A stretch of 64,000 nt of DNA from Halanaerobium polyolivorans (GTDB lineage: Bacteria > Bacillota > Halanaerobiia > Halanaerobiales > Halanaerobiaceae). Shown in pieces: positions 42,657 through 51,727 of the stretch (its first letter is position 1; each line of letters opens with the position of its first letter). The DNA is taken from the NCBI RefSeq assembly GCF_020711195.1, contig NZ_JAJFAT010000003.1:132230-196229 (forward strand). Reading direction: 5' to 3'. Both the position numbers and the translations under genes were made by a program. The notes under the pieces are model-generated. The model was not told the DNA's origin. It ran no database searches and saw nothing but the letters and a program-made list of their open reading frames with translations.

Positions 42657-43418
42657 ATGGAGAATCAATACAAGCTAGAAGTAAAAAACCTGGATTTTTA
42701 TTATGATAAATTTCAGGCTTTAAATGATATAAATATGAAAGTTCCTGCTAAAAAAATTACCGCTCTAATTGGGCCTTCAGGTTGTGGAAAATCAACTTTT
42801 TTAAGAACAATAAACAGAATGAATGATCTGATTGAAAATACCCATTTGACAGGAGAAGTTCTTTTTGATGGAAATAATATTTACGCGGAAAAAGTAGATG
42901 TTGTAGAATTAAGGAAAAAAATCGGGATGGTTTTTCAGCAGCCCAATCCATTTCCTAAATCTATTTATGATAATATAGCCTATGGGCCTAGGATGCATGG
43001 CCTTAAAAATAAGGAAAAATTAGAAGAGCTGGTTGTAGAAAGCTTAAAAAAAGCTGCTCTTTTTGATGAAGTAAAAGATCGGCTTGATAAATCAGCTTTA
43101 AGTTTATCAGGTGGTCAACAACAGAGGCTCTGTATAGCCAGAGCTTTAGCAGTAAAACCGGATATATTATTAATGGATGAGCCGGCTTCTGCCTTAGATC
43201 CAGTTGCAACAGCCAAAATAGAAGATTTGATTGCAGACTTAAAAAATAATTATTCAATAGTAATTGTAACCCACAGTATGCAGCAGGCAGCTCGAGTTTC
43301 TGATAATACAGCTTTTTTTCTAATGGGAGAATTGATAGAATATGATACTACTGAAACAATCTTTGAAAATCCAAGTGATCAAAGAACCGAAGATTATATT
43401 ACTGGACGTTTTGGCTAA
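42657..43418 (+). CDS. pstB: Phosphate ABC transporter ATPase PstB
   Basis: A 253-residue ATPase with Walker [10 protein letters not shown] (near 37), Q-loop [19 protein letters not shown] typical of PstB, signature LSGGQQQR and Walker [13 protein letters not shown]. It energises PstCA. It lies 15 bases after pstA. Confidence 0.96.
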   Translation: MENQYKLEVKNLDFYYDKFQALNDINMKVPAKKITALIGPSGCGKSTFLRTINRMNDLIENTHLTGEVLFDGNNIYAEKVDVVELRKKIGMVFQQPNPFPKSIYDNIAYGPRMHGLKNKEKLEELVVESLKKAALFDEVKDRLDKSALSLSGGQQQRLCIARALAVKPDILLMDEPASALDPVATAKIEDLIADLKNNYSIVIVTHSMQQAARVSDNTAFFLMGELIEYDTTETIFENPSDQRTEDYITGRFG

Positions 43419-43450
43419 AAAAATCATTTAAATATTAGGAGGTATTTAAT

Positions 43451-44101
43451 GTGAATGATTCTAGAAAATCTTTTCATAAAGAATTAAAAGAACTTGAAAA
43501 TGAGATGTTAAAAATGGGCAGTATAGTTGGTGAAAGCATTCAAAATAGCATAGAGGCTCTGATTAAAAAAGATCTTAAATTAGCTGAACAAATTATTAAA
43601 GAAGATGATATTATAGATGATTATGAAGTTCTTTTAGAAGAGAAATGCACAAGATTAATTGCGCTTCAGCAGCCTGTAGCCATAGATTTGCGAAAAATAA
43701 TTGTTATCTCTAAACTTGCTACTGATTTAGAGAGAATAGGTGATAATGCTTCTAATATAGCCTATAGGGTAAAAGAAATAGCAGCTGATCAACACATTAT
43801 AGAGATGTCTCAACTTTCAGAGATGAGCAGTCTTGTGGTTAAACAGTTAAAAGACAGCCTTAAATCTTTTGTTGATATGGATATAGAATTAGCTAAAAAT
43901 GTAGTTGAGAATGATTTAAAAGTTAATAAATATGATAAAGAGTTTAAAGCTGAATTGATCAAAAAAATGAGTAAAAATTGTAAGCAGATAGCTCAAGGGA
44001 CTTCTTTAATGTTTATCAGCCGTTTTTTAGAAAGAATTGGTGACCATTCTACCAATATATGTGAACGTACTATTTATATGAAAACAGGTAAAAGGCTATA
44101 A
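43451..44101 (+). CDS. phoU: Phosphate signalling protein PhoU
   Basis: A 216-residue protein with two repeats of a three-helix bundle. The metal-binding motifs are ATDLERIGDNASNIAYR (near residue 95) and SRFLERIGDHSTNICERTIYM (near 197). It links Pst activity to inhibition of PhoR. The start is GTG after AGGAGGT; the ATG one base earlier runs into TGA. It is last in the pst operon. Confidence 0.94.
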   Translation: MNDSRKSFHKELKELENEMLKMGSIVGESIQNSIEALIKKDLKLAEQIIKEDDIIDDYEVLLEEKCTRLIALQQPVAIDLRKIIVISKLATDLERIGDNASNIAYRVKEIAADQHIIEMSQLSEMSSLVVKQLKDSLKSFVDMDIELAKNVVENDLKVNKYDKEFKAELIKKMSKNCKQIAQGTSLMFISRFLERIGDHSTNICERTIYMKTGKRL

Positions 44102-44155
44102 TATGATTTTGGATTCTCTCCAGTCTGGATAAAAATTAAAAAGATTAATTTTTTT

Positions 44156-44186
44156 AGATGTCAAGTTTTTTGGCATCTTTTCTTTT
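44156..44186 (+). terminator. Terminator of the pst-phoU operon
   Basis: AGATGTCA (44156-44163) pairs with TGGCATCT (44171-44178) through one G-U pair, followed by TTTCTTTT. Confidence 0.82.
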
Positions 44187-44244
44187 GCAAAATTATATCT
44201 ACTGTGATAAAATTTTTATTTAGACAATAAAGGAGGATTCTCTA

Positions 44245-45972
44245 ATGTTAAGGCAGTTTGCAGCTTATTATAAAAATCACTGGAAGCTATTTTTAGTGGA
44301 TATTGTCTGTGCATTTTTGATGTCCAGTCTGGATTTAGTTTTTCCAGTTTTTATACAGCGGTTGATTGATAACCACTTTCCTAATCGGGATCTTAATATG
44401 ATTTTTAGAATAGCTCTGATTTTATTAGGGCTATATATACTGAGATATATCTTTCAATATATAGTTCATTATTGGGGGCATGTGGTGGGGATTAGAATGG
44501 AAACAGATATGCGCTCAGAAATTTTCACCCATCTGCAAAAATTATCTTTTAAATTTTATGATAACAATAAAGTAGGTTATTTAATGTCAAGGGTGGTAAA
44601 TGATTTAAATAATATGTCTGAGCTTGCTCATCATGGGCCAGAAGATATTTTCATTTCTTCAATGCTTTTAATTGGTTCTTTCATTATTTTAATCAACATG
44701 CACTGGCAGCTAGCCTTAATTACTTTTGCTTTAATCCCTGTAATGTTTATTTTTTCAGTTAAACTTGGAGAAAAAATGTATGAAGCACTAAAGGTTATTA
44801 GAGAAAAAATGGCGGAAGTTAATGCAATTGTAGAAGATAGTTTAAGTGGGATCAGGGTTGTAAAGTCTTTTACCAATGAGGAGTATGAAAACGAAAAATT
44901 TTGTGAGGGTAATCATAATTACCGCCGTTCACGCGAATATGCCATGAAGAATATGGCCAAATTTCATTCTGGAATGAATCTATTTATTAATTTAATTAGA
45001 TTACTTACTTTATCTGCAGGTGGTTATTTTATTTATCTTGGTTCTTTAACTACCGGGCAAATGGTTGCTTTTCTCTTTTATGTAAACATGTTTATGGATC
45101 CGATCAAAAGGCTGGTTAATTTTAATGAACAGTTTCAAAGAGGAATGTCTGGTTTTAGCCGCTTTAGAGAACTATTAGCTGTTGATCCGGAAATTGTTGA
45201 TAAAAAGGATGCTCTTGAATTAAAAGATGTAGATGGTAGAATTGAATATAAAGACTTAACTTTTGCTTATGATAATCAGGAAAAAGTACTGGAAAATATA
45301 AATATAAATATAGAACCAGGCAAAACTGTAGCCTTTGTTGGTCCATCAGGGTCAGGAAAATCAACTTTAACAAAGCTTTTGCCCAGGTTTTATGAAATAG
45401 ATTCGGGAAGTCTTTCTATAGATGGAACAGATATCAGAGAATTTAAATTGGCTTCTCTGCGTAAAAAGATTGGTATTGTTCAGCAGGATGTATTCTTATT
45501 TAATGGTACAGTTAGAGAAAACATAGCTTATGGGAGTCAAAATGCAAGTGATGAAGAAATCACAAAGGCTGCCAAAAAAGCTAATGCAGATCAATTTATA
45601 ATTAATTTGACTAATGGATATGAGACTAATATTGGTGAAAGAGGAGTTAAGTTATCAGGTGGGCAAAAACAGAGAATTTCTATTGCCAGATCTTTTCTTA
45701 AAAATCCGCCAATTTTGATCTTAGATGAGGCAACTTCGTCACTTGATAATGAAAGTGAAAGAATTATTCAAGAATCATTAGAAAAACTCGCAGAGGGTAG
45801 AACTACCCTGGTCATTGCTCACCGGCTTTCAACTGTTATTAATGCTGATCAGATCATTGTTCTGACTGATGATGGTATTGTTGAACGGGGTCGACACCAA
45901 GAGTTGATTAAAGAAGGCGGCACATATGCTAAATTATATAATGAGGAATTTAGAACAGATTTAGCTGGATAA
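44245..45972 (+). CDS. ABC exporter (MsbA/MDR type, fused membrane and ATPase domains)
   Basis: A 575-residue half-transporter. Six membrane helices occupy about residues 1-310, with the family coupling motif NDLNNMSELAHHGPEDI. The ATPase domain has Walker A GPSGSGKST (near 368), Q-loop GIVQQDVFLF, signature VKLSGGQKQR and Walker B ILILDEATSSLD. It acts as a homodimer exporting lipid or drug; the substrate is not known. It is followed 24 bases later by a PspC-domain gene. Confidence 0.92.
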   Translation: MLRQFAAYYKNHWKLFLVDIVCAFLMSSLDLVFPVFIQRLIDNHFPNRDLNMIFRIALILLGLYILRYIFQYIVHYWGHVVGIRMETDMRSEIFTHLQKLSFKFYDNNKVGYLMSRVVNDLNNMSELAHHGPEDIFISSMLLIGSFIILINMHWQLALITFALIPVMFIFSVKLGEKMYEALKVIREKMAEVNAIVEDSLSGIRVVKSFTNEEYENEKFCEGNHNYRRSREYAMKNMAKFHSGMNLFINLIRLLTLSAGGYFIYLGSLTTGQMVAFLFYVNMFMDPIKRLVNFNEQFQRGMSGFSRFRELLAVDPEIVDKKDALELKDVDGRIEYKDLTFAYDNQEKVLENININIEPGKTVAFVGPSGSGKSTLTKLLPRFYEIDSGSLSIDGTDIREFKLASLRKKIGIVQQDVFLFNGTVRENIAYGSQNASDEEITKAAKKANADQFIINLTNGYETNIGERGVKLSGGQKQRISIARSFLKNPPILILDEATSSLDNESERIIQESLEKLAEGRTTLVIAHRLSTVINADQIIVLTDDGIVERGRHQELIKEGGTYAKLYNEEFRTDLAG

Positions 45973-45996
45973 TTATATTAAGAAAGGAAGTTTCTA

Positions 45997-46422
45997 ATGG
46001 CTAAAAATTTATACCGTTCTCGTGATGATAGGATGATTGCTGGAGTTTGTGGGGGAATAGCCGAATATTTTAATGTAGATTCTTCACTTATTAGATTAGC
46101 ATTAGTCTTTATTTTTCTTTTCCGGGGGATTGGTTTGATTGCTTATTTGATCGCCTGGTTGGTTATTTCAGAAGAGCCCAGATATGAAAAAAGTGAAGAG
46201 GTTGAAGCAGACTATTATCTTGAAGAAGATGAAGAAAAAGCAGCAGAAGCAGAAGAAAAAAGCAATAAAAGGCAAAAACTTTTTGCTCTTCTTTTAATAA
46301 TAATCGGTTCTTTGTTTTTAGTTGATATCTGGCTGCCTAATATATATTGGCAGAGATACTGGCCTATAATTTTGATCGCAGCTGGATTTATGCTTTTAAA
46401 GGGGGATAATAATGACAGATAA
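45997..46422 (+). CDS. PspC-domain membrane protein
   Basis: A 141-residue protein with an N-terminal PspC domain: LYRSRDDRMIAGVCGGIAEY then FNVDSSLIRLALVFIFLFRG (residues 5-45), including one membrane helix. A charged Glu-rich linker follows, then two C-terminal membrane segments (LiaF/DUF5668-like). Such proteins take part in envelope-stress responses. It overlaps the next small membrane gene by 11 bases. Confidence 0.85.
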   Translation: MAKNLYRSRDDRMIAGVCGGIAEYFNVDSSLIRLALVFIFLFRGIGLIAYLIAWLVISEEPRYEKSEEVEADYYLEEDEEKAAEAEEKSNKRQKLFALLLIIIGSLFLVDIWLPNIYWQRYWPIILIAAGFMLLKGDNNDR

Positions 46423-46723
46423 TAGAAGCCAAAACATCCTTGGTCTGGTATTGATTATAACTGGGATTATATTTTTAGGAGAAACACTTGGTATCTATCG
46501 ATTTAATTTAGCTCTTTTTATCAGAAGTTATTGGCCGGTTATCTTAATTATCTATGGACTGCATGTCCTGCTTCAGAATAGTTCTTTTTGGTTTTTAGTG
46601 CCGCTGTTGATTATTATTGCTGCCGGGTTTTTAATCTATCTATTAATTAATCAGGGGCCTGTACCAGAAATGCCTATGTTTAGGCACAGAATGTTTAATT
46701 TTAGTACTTTACCTTTTATTTAA
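46412..46723 (+). CDS. Small DUF5668/LiaI-like membrane protein
   Basis: A 103-residue protein with three hydrophobic segments: ILGLVLIITGIIFLGETLG, the RSYWPVILIIYGLHVLLQ block typical of LiaI/LiaF membrane regions, and VPLLIIIAAGFLIYLLI. It is probably a partner of the upstream PspC protein, whose C-terminus has a very similar RYWPIILIAAG motif. It is convergent with bioY with one base between the stops. Confidence 0.7.
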   Translation: MTDNRSQNILGLVLIITGIIFLGETLGIYRFNLALFIRSYWPVILIIYGLHVLLQNSSFWFLVPLLIIIAAGFLIYLLINQGPVPEMPMFRHRMFNFSTLPFI

Positions 46724-46724
46724 T

Positions 46725-47240
46725 TTAATAATTTCTGAGCCTTTTTTCTAGGATTGGAGCCAGAATCATTACAAGAATTATTTTGAATATATCACCTGGG
46801 ATAAAAGGTATTACTGTCATACTTAAAGCTGCCGGGATTTCTGTACCTGTAATTAAAATAAAATAAGTGCTTCCAATTATGTAATTGCTTAAAACTGCAG
46901 CTGCATAAATAAAAAAGTTTTTCTTTTCCTGATTGTAATAATGTCCTGCTATCCAGGCTGCTGTAATAAAACTAATTAAAAAACCTCCGGTTGGTCCTGC
47001 AAGTACACCAAGACCACCCCGTCCACCAGAAAAAATAGGTAGTCCAGCAGCTCCCAGGAGTAAATAAGTGATCTGTGAGAGTGCTCCATATTTTTTGCCC
47101 AATAAACGACCTGACAAGATCACAAAAAATGTTTGCAGGGTTATTGGAACAGGGGAAAAGGGGAGTGGAATTATTAAATAAGCTCCAACTGCGGTTAATG
47201 CTGTCATTAAGGCAGCTTTAATCATTTTATTTGTTTGCAT
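46725..47240 (-). CDS. bioY: Biotin transporter substrate-binding subunit BioY
   Basis: A 171-residue ECF S-component with six membrane segments. Characteristic sequences are PLPFSPVPITLQTFFVILSG (near residue 26), GLPIFSGGRGGLGVLAGPTGG (near 66) and a C-terminal VIPFIPGDIFKIILV. It imports biotin, alone or with the EcfAAT energising module, which is not in the window. An inverted repeat operator lies about 33 bases upstream of its start. Confidence 0.94.
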   Translation of the reverse strand: MQTNKMIKAALMTALTAVGAYLIIPLPFSPVPITLQTFFVILSGRLLGKKYGALSQITYLLLGAAGLPIFSGGRGGLGVLAGPTGGFLISFITAAWIAGHYYNQEKKNFFIYAAAVLSNYIIGSTYFILITGTEIPAALSMTVIPFIPGDIFKIILVMILAPILEKRLRNY

Positions 47241-47272
47241 TTTTAATCTCTCTCCTTTAAAATTATTAATTT

Positions 47273-47291
47273 ATCTGACTAATGGTCAGAT
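47273..47291. promoter_or_regulatory. Palindromic operator upstream of bioY
   Basis: ATCTGAC (47273-47279) and GTCAGAT (47285-47291) are perfect arms around TAATG. It differs from the BirA operator TTGTTAAC-N-GTTAACAA and suggests a dimeric repressor of another family. It lies between bioY and ispE and could act on either. Confidence 0.55.
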
Positions 47292-47411
47292 TATTAAAAA
47301 TAATGTTATCATAAAAAAATAAAGTTTTAAAGCAGAAATTAGCTTTGCTTTTTAATTATAATCTTTAGTATAATAAATTTAAAGTTTAATTATTGGATTG
47401 GGGGAGATAAA

Positions 47412-48272
47412 TTGAAGGAATTATATGTTAATGCTCCAGCAAAAATTAATTTAGCCTTAAAAGTAGCAGGTTTGAGAGATGATGGTTATCATGAAATCAA
47501 AACTATTTTTCAGAGTATATCACTTGCAGATAGAATTAAATTAAAGAAAAGAAGTGGGGGAATTGTAGTAAAAAATTCAACGGTTGAACTTCCCACTGAT
47601 GAAGAAAACTTAGCTTATCAGGCTGCTGAGATTTTTTTTGCAGAAAATGATATAGCTGGTGGGGTGGAAGTTTATATTCAAAAAAACATCCCAATAGCGG
47701 CTGGCCTAGCTGGTGGAAGTACAGATGCTGCAGCTGTGATGAGAGCACTTTATGATCTCTATGAGCTTGAATATGATTGTTCTGAACTTAGAACTCTTTT
47801 AGCTCAAATAGGTTCAGATGTGCCTTATTGTCTTGAAGGTGGAACCGTATATGCTCAGGGTAGGGGAGAAAAGCTTGAATTTTTACCCTTTATTGGAGAA
47901 AAAGATATTTTAATTGTTACTCCTCAATTTTGCATACCTACTCCTGAAATCTATAGTCTTTATGACCAAATGAAGATTAAAAATAACTTTGATTTTGATA
48001 AATTACTGCAAAATATTAAAGCAGATGAAAAAATAAACTGGGATTTAGATTACAAAAACGATCTGGAAGCTCCGGCTAAAAAAATCTGTCAAGATATTAA
48101 AGATATAAAAGATATAATCAAGAAAACAGCAGCCGAATTTTATTTAATGTCTGGTAGTGGGCCAACTGTATTTGCAGTTTACAAAGATAGATCTAGGGCA
48201 GAAAAAGTTGCAGCTCGCTGGCCCCGAAAAAATGATTTCATAAGAGTTGTTAAAACCATCGACAGATACTAG
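47412..48272 (+). CDS. ispE: 4-diphosphocytidyl-2-C-methyl-D-erythritol kinase
   Basis: A 286-residue GHMP kinase of the non-mevalonate isoprenoid pathway. It has VNAPAKINLALKV at the start, the ATP-binding loop PIAAGLAGGSTDAAAV (near residue 95), SDVPYCLEGG and the C-terminal MSGSGPTVFAV. The start is TTG 47412 with GGGGGAGA upstream. A TATAAT lies at 47369-47374. Confidence 0.95.
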   Translation: MKELYVNAPAKINLALKVAGLRDDGYHEIKTIFQSISLADRIKLKKRSGGIVVKNSTVELPTDEENLAYQAAEIFFAENDIAGGVEVYIQKNIPIAAGLAGGSTDAAAVMRALYDLYELEYDCSELRTLLAQIGSDVPYCLEGGTVYAQGRGEKLEFLPFIGEKDILIVTPQFCIPTPEIYSLYDQMKIKNNFDFDKLLQNIKADEKINWDLDYKNDLEAPAKKICQDIKDIKDIIKKTAAEFYLMSGSGPTVFAVYKDRSRAEKVAARWPRKNDFIRVVKTIDRY

Positions 48273-48303
48273 AAATATATCTCTGCGAAAAGCTGACATA
48301 TAA

Positions 48304-48332
48304 TTGACATAAGATATTATTAATGTTATAAT
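48304..48332 (+). promoter_or_regulatory. Consensus sigma-A promoter of glnR-glnA
   Basis: TTGACA (48304-48309), 17 bases, TATAAT (48327-48332) are both perfect. TGACATA is repeated at 48294-48300 and 48305-48311, exactly 11 bases apart, across the -35 element; it may be a regulator site, though not the known GlnR dyad. Confidence 0.9.
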
Positions 48333-48370
48333 TTCTGCGACAAATAATAAATCTGGGAGAAGTGTTAATT

Positions 48371-48787
48371 ATGAAAAGCGATAAAAATATTACAATGAAA
48401 GAGGCAAAAAGAAGAACCGGATTGAGCTCAAGACAAATTCGTTACTATGATGAGCAAGATTTGATTTTTCCTGAACGCAGCAGCGGTAATCAAAGGCTTT
48501 TTTCGGAAAGTGATATCAAAGTACTTGAAAAAATAAAGGAGCTTTTAGCTCAGGGTAACAGTATAGAAACAATAAGGTCTAAAATAACTGCTCCGGAAAT
48601 TGAGGAAGATCTGAGTGAAGATGATTATCAGGCTCTAGATTATGATGATTCTTTTAATAAATATGGAGGTGCAGATTTAGATTCACTGTACCCTGTTTCC
48701 AATCGCTCAGCTTTACTTAAAAAACTTTCTTTAATTAACAAAACGAAATCTCCTGAGGGGGAAAGCAAAGATGGCAAAAAAGACTAA
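48371..48787 (+). CDS. glnR: MerR-family glutamine regulator GlnR
   Basis: A regulator of 138 residues with an N-terminal MerR helix-turn-helix: TMKEAKRRTGLSSRQIRYYD, then EQDLIFPERSSGNQRLFSE. It closely follows the GlnR/TnrA pattern. The C-terminal tail, which senses feedback-inhibited glutamine synthetase in Bacillus, is diverged. ATG 48371 is about ten bases after GGGAGA; a GTG at 48362 overlaps the ribosome site. The stop overlaps glnA by 17 bases, as in the Bacillus glnRA operon. Confidence 0.88.
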   Translation: MKSDKNITMKEAKRRTGLSSRQIRYYDEQDLIFPERSSGNQRLFSESDIKVLEKIKELLAQGNSIETIRSKITAPEIEEDLSEDDYQALDYDDSFNKYGGADLDSLYPVSNRSALLKKLSLINKTKSPEGESKDGKKD

Positions 48788-50102
48788 AGATGAAATATTA
48801 AGATTAGCCGAAGAAAAAGATGTAGAATTTATTAGATTACAGTTCGTAGATATTTTGGGGATTTTAAAAAATGTTGCAATCACAATTGAACAGCTTCCTG
48901 CAGCATTAGATGGTAAAATAATGTTTGATGGTTCTTCGATCGAGGGTTTTACTCGTATCCATGAATCCGATATGTATTTGAGGCCTGATTATGACACTTT
49001 TGTAATATTTCCCTGGACAACAAATGGTGGCCATACTGCGAGAATGATGTGTGATATTTATACACCTGATGGTGAGCCTTTTGCAGGCTGTCCTAGAGGA
49101 ACTTTAAAAAATGTAATGGCTGAAGCTGCAGAAATGGGTTTTGAAATGTTCGCAGGTCCTGAACCAGAATTCTTTTTATTTGAAAAAGATAAGGCAGGAA
49201 ACCCTACTACTAAAACCCATGATAAGGGAGGCTATTTCGATCTTTCACCGGTAGATCTTGGTGGTGATGCTCGTCGGGACACTGTATTAGCTTTAAAAGA
49301 TATGGGCTTTGAAGTAGAGGCTGCTCACCATGAGGTTGCTCCTGGTCAGCATGAAATTGATTTTAAATATACTGATGTTTTAAGAACAGCAGATAACATA
49401 GCAACATTTAAATTCGTTACCAAAATAATTGCTATGCAGCATAACCTACATGCTACTTTTATGCCAAAACCTATTCATGCAGAAGCAGGTTCTGGTATGC
49501 ATGTTAACCAATCTCTATTTAAAGAGGGAGAAAATGCTTTTTATGATCCACAAGGAGAAATGGGCTTAAGTAAAATTGCTTATCACTATATTGGAGGGCT
49601 TTTAAAACATGCTAAAGCAACTACAGCAGTTTTAAATCCTACCATAAACTCTTATAAACGCCTTGTACCTGGTTATGAAGCACCGGTATATATTTCCTGG
49701 TCAGGTCAGAATAGAAGTGCTCTGGTTAGAGTACCATCTGCGAGAGGAAATGCAACCAGGGTAGAATTAAGAAATCCTGATCCAACTGCAAATCCATATC
49801 TTGCCTTAGCAGTAATGTTAAAAGCTGGTCTGGATGGCATTAAAAATGAGATAGATCCTGGTGAACAGACCCTTGATAATATTTATGATATGAATTATCA
49901 GCAGAGGAAAAAACGTGGTATTGTTAGTTTGCCTAACAATATTATGGAAGCTGTTAATTATCTGCAAAAAAGTCAGTTGATGCGGGAAACACTAGGTGAA
50001 CATATTTTTGAGCATTTAATTGAAGCTAAAAAAATAGAGTGGTCTGTTTATAAAAAGCAGGTCCATAAGTGGGAGATAGATCAATATCTTACAACTTATT
50101 AG
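48771..50102 (+). CDS. glnA: Glutamine synthetase, type I-alpha
   Basis: A 443-residue GS. Landmarks are KIMFDGSSIEGF (near residue 48), GPEPEFFLF (metal-binding glutamates, near 131), EVAPGQHEIDFKY (near 192), the MPKPIHAEAGSGMHVNQSL motif (near 238) and the NRSALVRVP loop. There is no adenylylation-site insert, consistent with the feedback-regulated Firmicute form. It is co-transcribed with glnR from a consensus promoter. Confidence 0.96.
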   Translation: MAKKTKDEILRLAEEKDVEFIRLQFVDILGILKNVAITIEQLPAALDGKIMFDGSSIEGFTRIHESDMYLRPDYDTFVIFPWTTNGGHTARMMCDIYTPDGEPFAGCPRGTLKNVMAEAAEMGFEMFAGPEPEFFLFEKDKAGNPTTKTHDKGGYFDLSPVDLGGDARRDTVLALKDMGFEVEAAHHEVAPGQHEIDFKYTDVLRTADNIATFKFVTKIIAMQHNLHATFMPKPIHAEAGSGMHVNQSLFKEGENAFYDPQGEMGLSKIAYHYIGGLLKHAKATTAVLNPTINSYKRLVPGYEAPVYISWSGQNRSALVRVPSARGNATRVELRNPDPTANPYLALAVMLKAGLDGIKNEIDPGEQTLDNIYDMNYQQRKKRGIVSLPNNIMEAVNYLQKSQLMRETLGEHIFEHLIEAKKIEWSVYKKQVHKWEIDQYLTTY

Positions 50103-50125
50103 AGATTGTTTAGGAGGTAATTGTT

Positions 50126-50662
50126 TTGGAAAATAGAGAAAACATCCAGCAAAAGCTTAAAAAATTGGATTTTAAAAATATGGATACCAGAATCATTTCT
50201 TTTCTGGCTCTATTTATAGCTTTTACTGCTGTAGCAACTTATCTGCATATTCCTGGACCCAGCAGCTCTTATTTTAACCTTGGGGAAGTAGCAATTTATA
50301 CAATCGCCCTTACCTTTGGCCCTAAAGCAGGTGGAATAGCTGGAGGAGTTGGCTCAGCTTTAATGGATTTAATATTAGGTTATTCTATTTGGGCACCTTT
50401 TACTTTTGTGATTAAAGGTCTGGAAGGTTATGTTGTGGGGAAAATAGCACATAAAGAAGGCGAGACAAAATTTAACAGAAATATCTTAGCTATAGCTGCT
50501 GGTGGAAGCATTATGATTATTGGTTATGCTCTAACAAAGGCTTATTTATTAAGCTGGGCATTTGTACCACCAGAAATTGTTATTGATTTAGCTCAAATGA
50601 TAACAGGTGGTGTTGTAGCAATACCTCTTTCTCATCATTTGAATAATTATTTTAGGAAGTGA
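50126..50662 (+). CDS. ECF transporter S-component (vitamin or precursor uptake)
   Basis: A 178-residue membrane protein with six hydrophobic segments. The first membrane segments carry FLALFIAFTAVATYLHIPGP, FNLGEVAIYTIALTFGPKAG and GVGSALMDLILGY, the S-component core with the AxxxA-type coupling region. The substrate cannot be read; resemblance to thiamine-precursor type S-components is only general. It ends four bases before an AIR-synthase-like gene, so the two probably work together. The start is TTG after AGGAGGT. Confidence 0.85.
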   Translation: MENRENIQQKLKKLDFKNMDTRIISFLALFIAFTAVATYLHIPGPSSSYFNLGEVAIYTIALTFGPKAGGIAGGVGSALMDLILGYSIWAPFTFVIKGLEGYVVGKIAHKEGETKFNRNILAIAAGGSIMIIGYALTKAYLLSWAFVPPEIVIDLAQMITGGVVAIPLSHHLNNYFRK

Positions 50663-50666
50663 TAAC

Positions 50667-51659
50667 TTGAAAATTGGAAAATTGGCAGGAAATGAATTAA
50701 AAGAAATAATTTTAGATAAAATAGATCATTTTAGAGCAGATGTACTACTTGGAGCTGGCCCTGGGGAAGATAGTGCGGTTGTAGATTTAGGAGATTTTAT
50801 GCTGGTAGTTAGTTCTGATCCGATTACAGGAGCAGAAAAAAATGCCGGGTTTTTAGCTGTCAATGTAGCTTGTAATGATCTTGCGGCTGCTGGAGCAGAA
50901 CCATTTGGAGTACAGGTCGTACTATTATTTCCACCTTATTTGAATAAAAAAGCTACCGAAGAAATAATGGAAGAGATAGTGGTTACAGCCAAAAAGATGA
51001 ATATAGAGGTTTTGGGTGGACATACAGAAATAACTGATTTAGTCAAAAAGCCAATAATTACTGTAACAGCACTAGGTAAAGCTGATAAAAATGAACTTAC
51101 TTCAAGTGCTAATGCCAAAGCTGGTGATGACTTATATATTTCAAAAGGAATGGGAATCGAAGGAAGTTATATTTTAGCCAATGATTATCAGGATTATTTA
51201 CTTGAACAGGGTGTCAGCCAAAAAGCCATTGATACCGTTTGTGCTTACTTAAATAGAATTAGTGTTATGGATGAAAGTAGAATTGCCAGGAAAAACGGAA
51301 TCCGGGCTATGCATGATGTTACAGAAGGTGGTGTCTATGGTGCTATTGCAGAGATGGCAGCTGCCTCCGATTTGGGTTATATTATAGATAAGGATAATTT
51401 TTATGTTGAAGCAGCAGTAGATGAGATCTGCAGCAAATTAAAGATGGATCCTGCAGCTTTAATTTCTTCAGGTACAATGTTAATGGCTGTTCCTGAAACT
51501 TTAGATATCAAAAAGATTTTTAAAGATAGTTCTATCGAGGTATATAAAGTAGGCAAGCTGATCGAAAAGGGTAGATATATTATTGAAAATGGAGAAAAAA
51601 AGAGTTTTGAAAGACCCCCTAAAGATGAACTGTGGAAATTTATAGAAAAAATTACATAA
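50667..51659 (+). CDS. AIR-synthase-related (HypE/ThiL-superfamily) protein
   Basis: A 330-residue member of the PurM/ThiL/HypE/SelD superfamily. It has GPGEDSAVVDLGDFML (near residue 31), SSDPITGAEKNAG, NVACNDLAAAGAEPFG (near 70), GGHTEIT (near 116) and MHDVTEGGVYGAIAEMA (near 215). Unlike real HypE it lacks a C-terminal PRIC cysteine motif, so hydrogenase maturation is unlikely. It is likely an ATP-dependent kinase or synthase acting on a compound imported by the adjacent ECF S-component. The start is TTG, tightly coupled. Confidence 0.75.
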   Translation: MKIGKLAGNELKEIILDKIDHFRADVLLGAGPGEDSAVVDLGDFMLVVSSDPITGAEKNAGFLAVNVACNDLAAAGAEPFGVQVVLLFPPYLNKKATEEIMEEIVVTAKKMNIEVLGGHTEITDLVKKPIITVTALGKADKNELTSSANAKAGDDLYISKGMGIEGSYILANDYQDYLLEQGVSQKAIDTVCAYLNRISVMDESRIARKNGIRAMHDVTEGGVYGAIAEMAAASDLGYIIDKDNFYVEAAVDEICSKLKMDPAALISSGTMLMAVPETLDIKKIFKDSSIEVYKVGKLIEKGRYIIENGEKKSFERPPKDELWKFIEKIT

Positions 51660-51664
51660 AAGCC

Positions 51665-51693
51665 TTGACAAATGAAATAAATGGTAATATACT
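51665..51693 (+). promoter_or_regulatory. Promoter of spoVG
   Basis: TTGACA (51665-51670), 17 bases, TATACT (51688-51693). It looks like a vegetative sigma-A promoter, not sigma-H as at Bacillus spoVG. Confidence 0.85.
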
Positions 51694-51727
51694 GTAATTA
51701 CTAAAATATTCCAAAGGGGTGTATCAA

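Noticed and set aside
50667..51659. Calling the AIR-synthase-like protein HypE
   Set aside because: The C-terminal cysteine motif needed for cyanylation chemistry in HypE is missing and no hyp gene is nearby.
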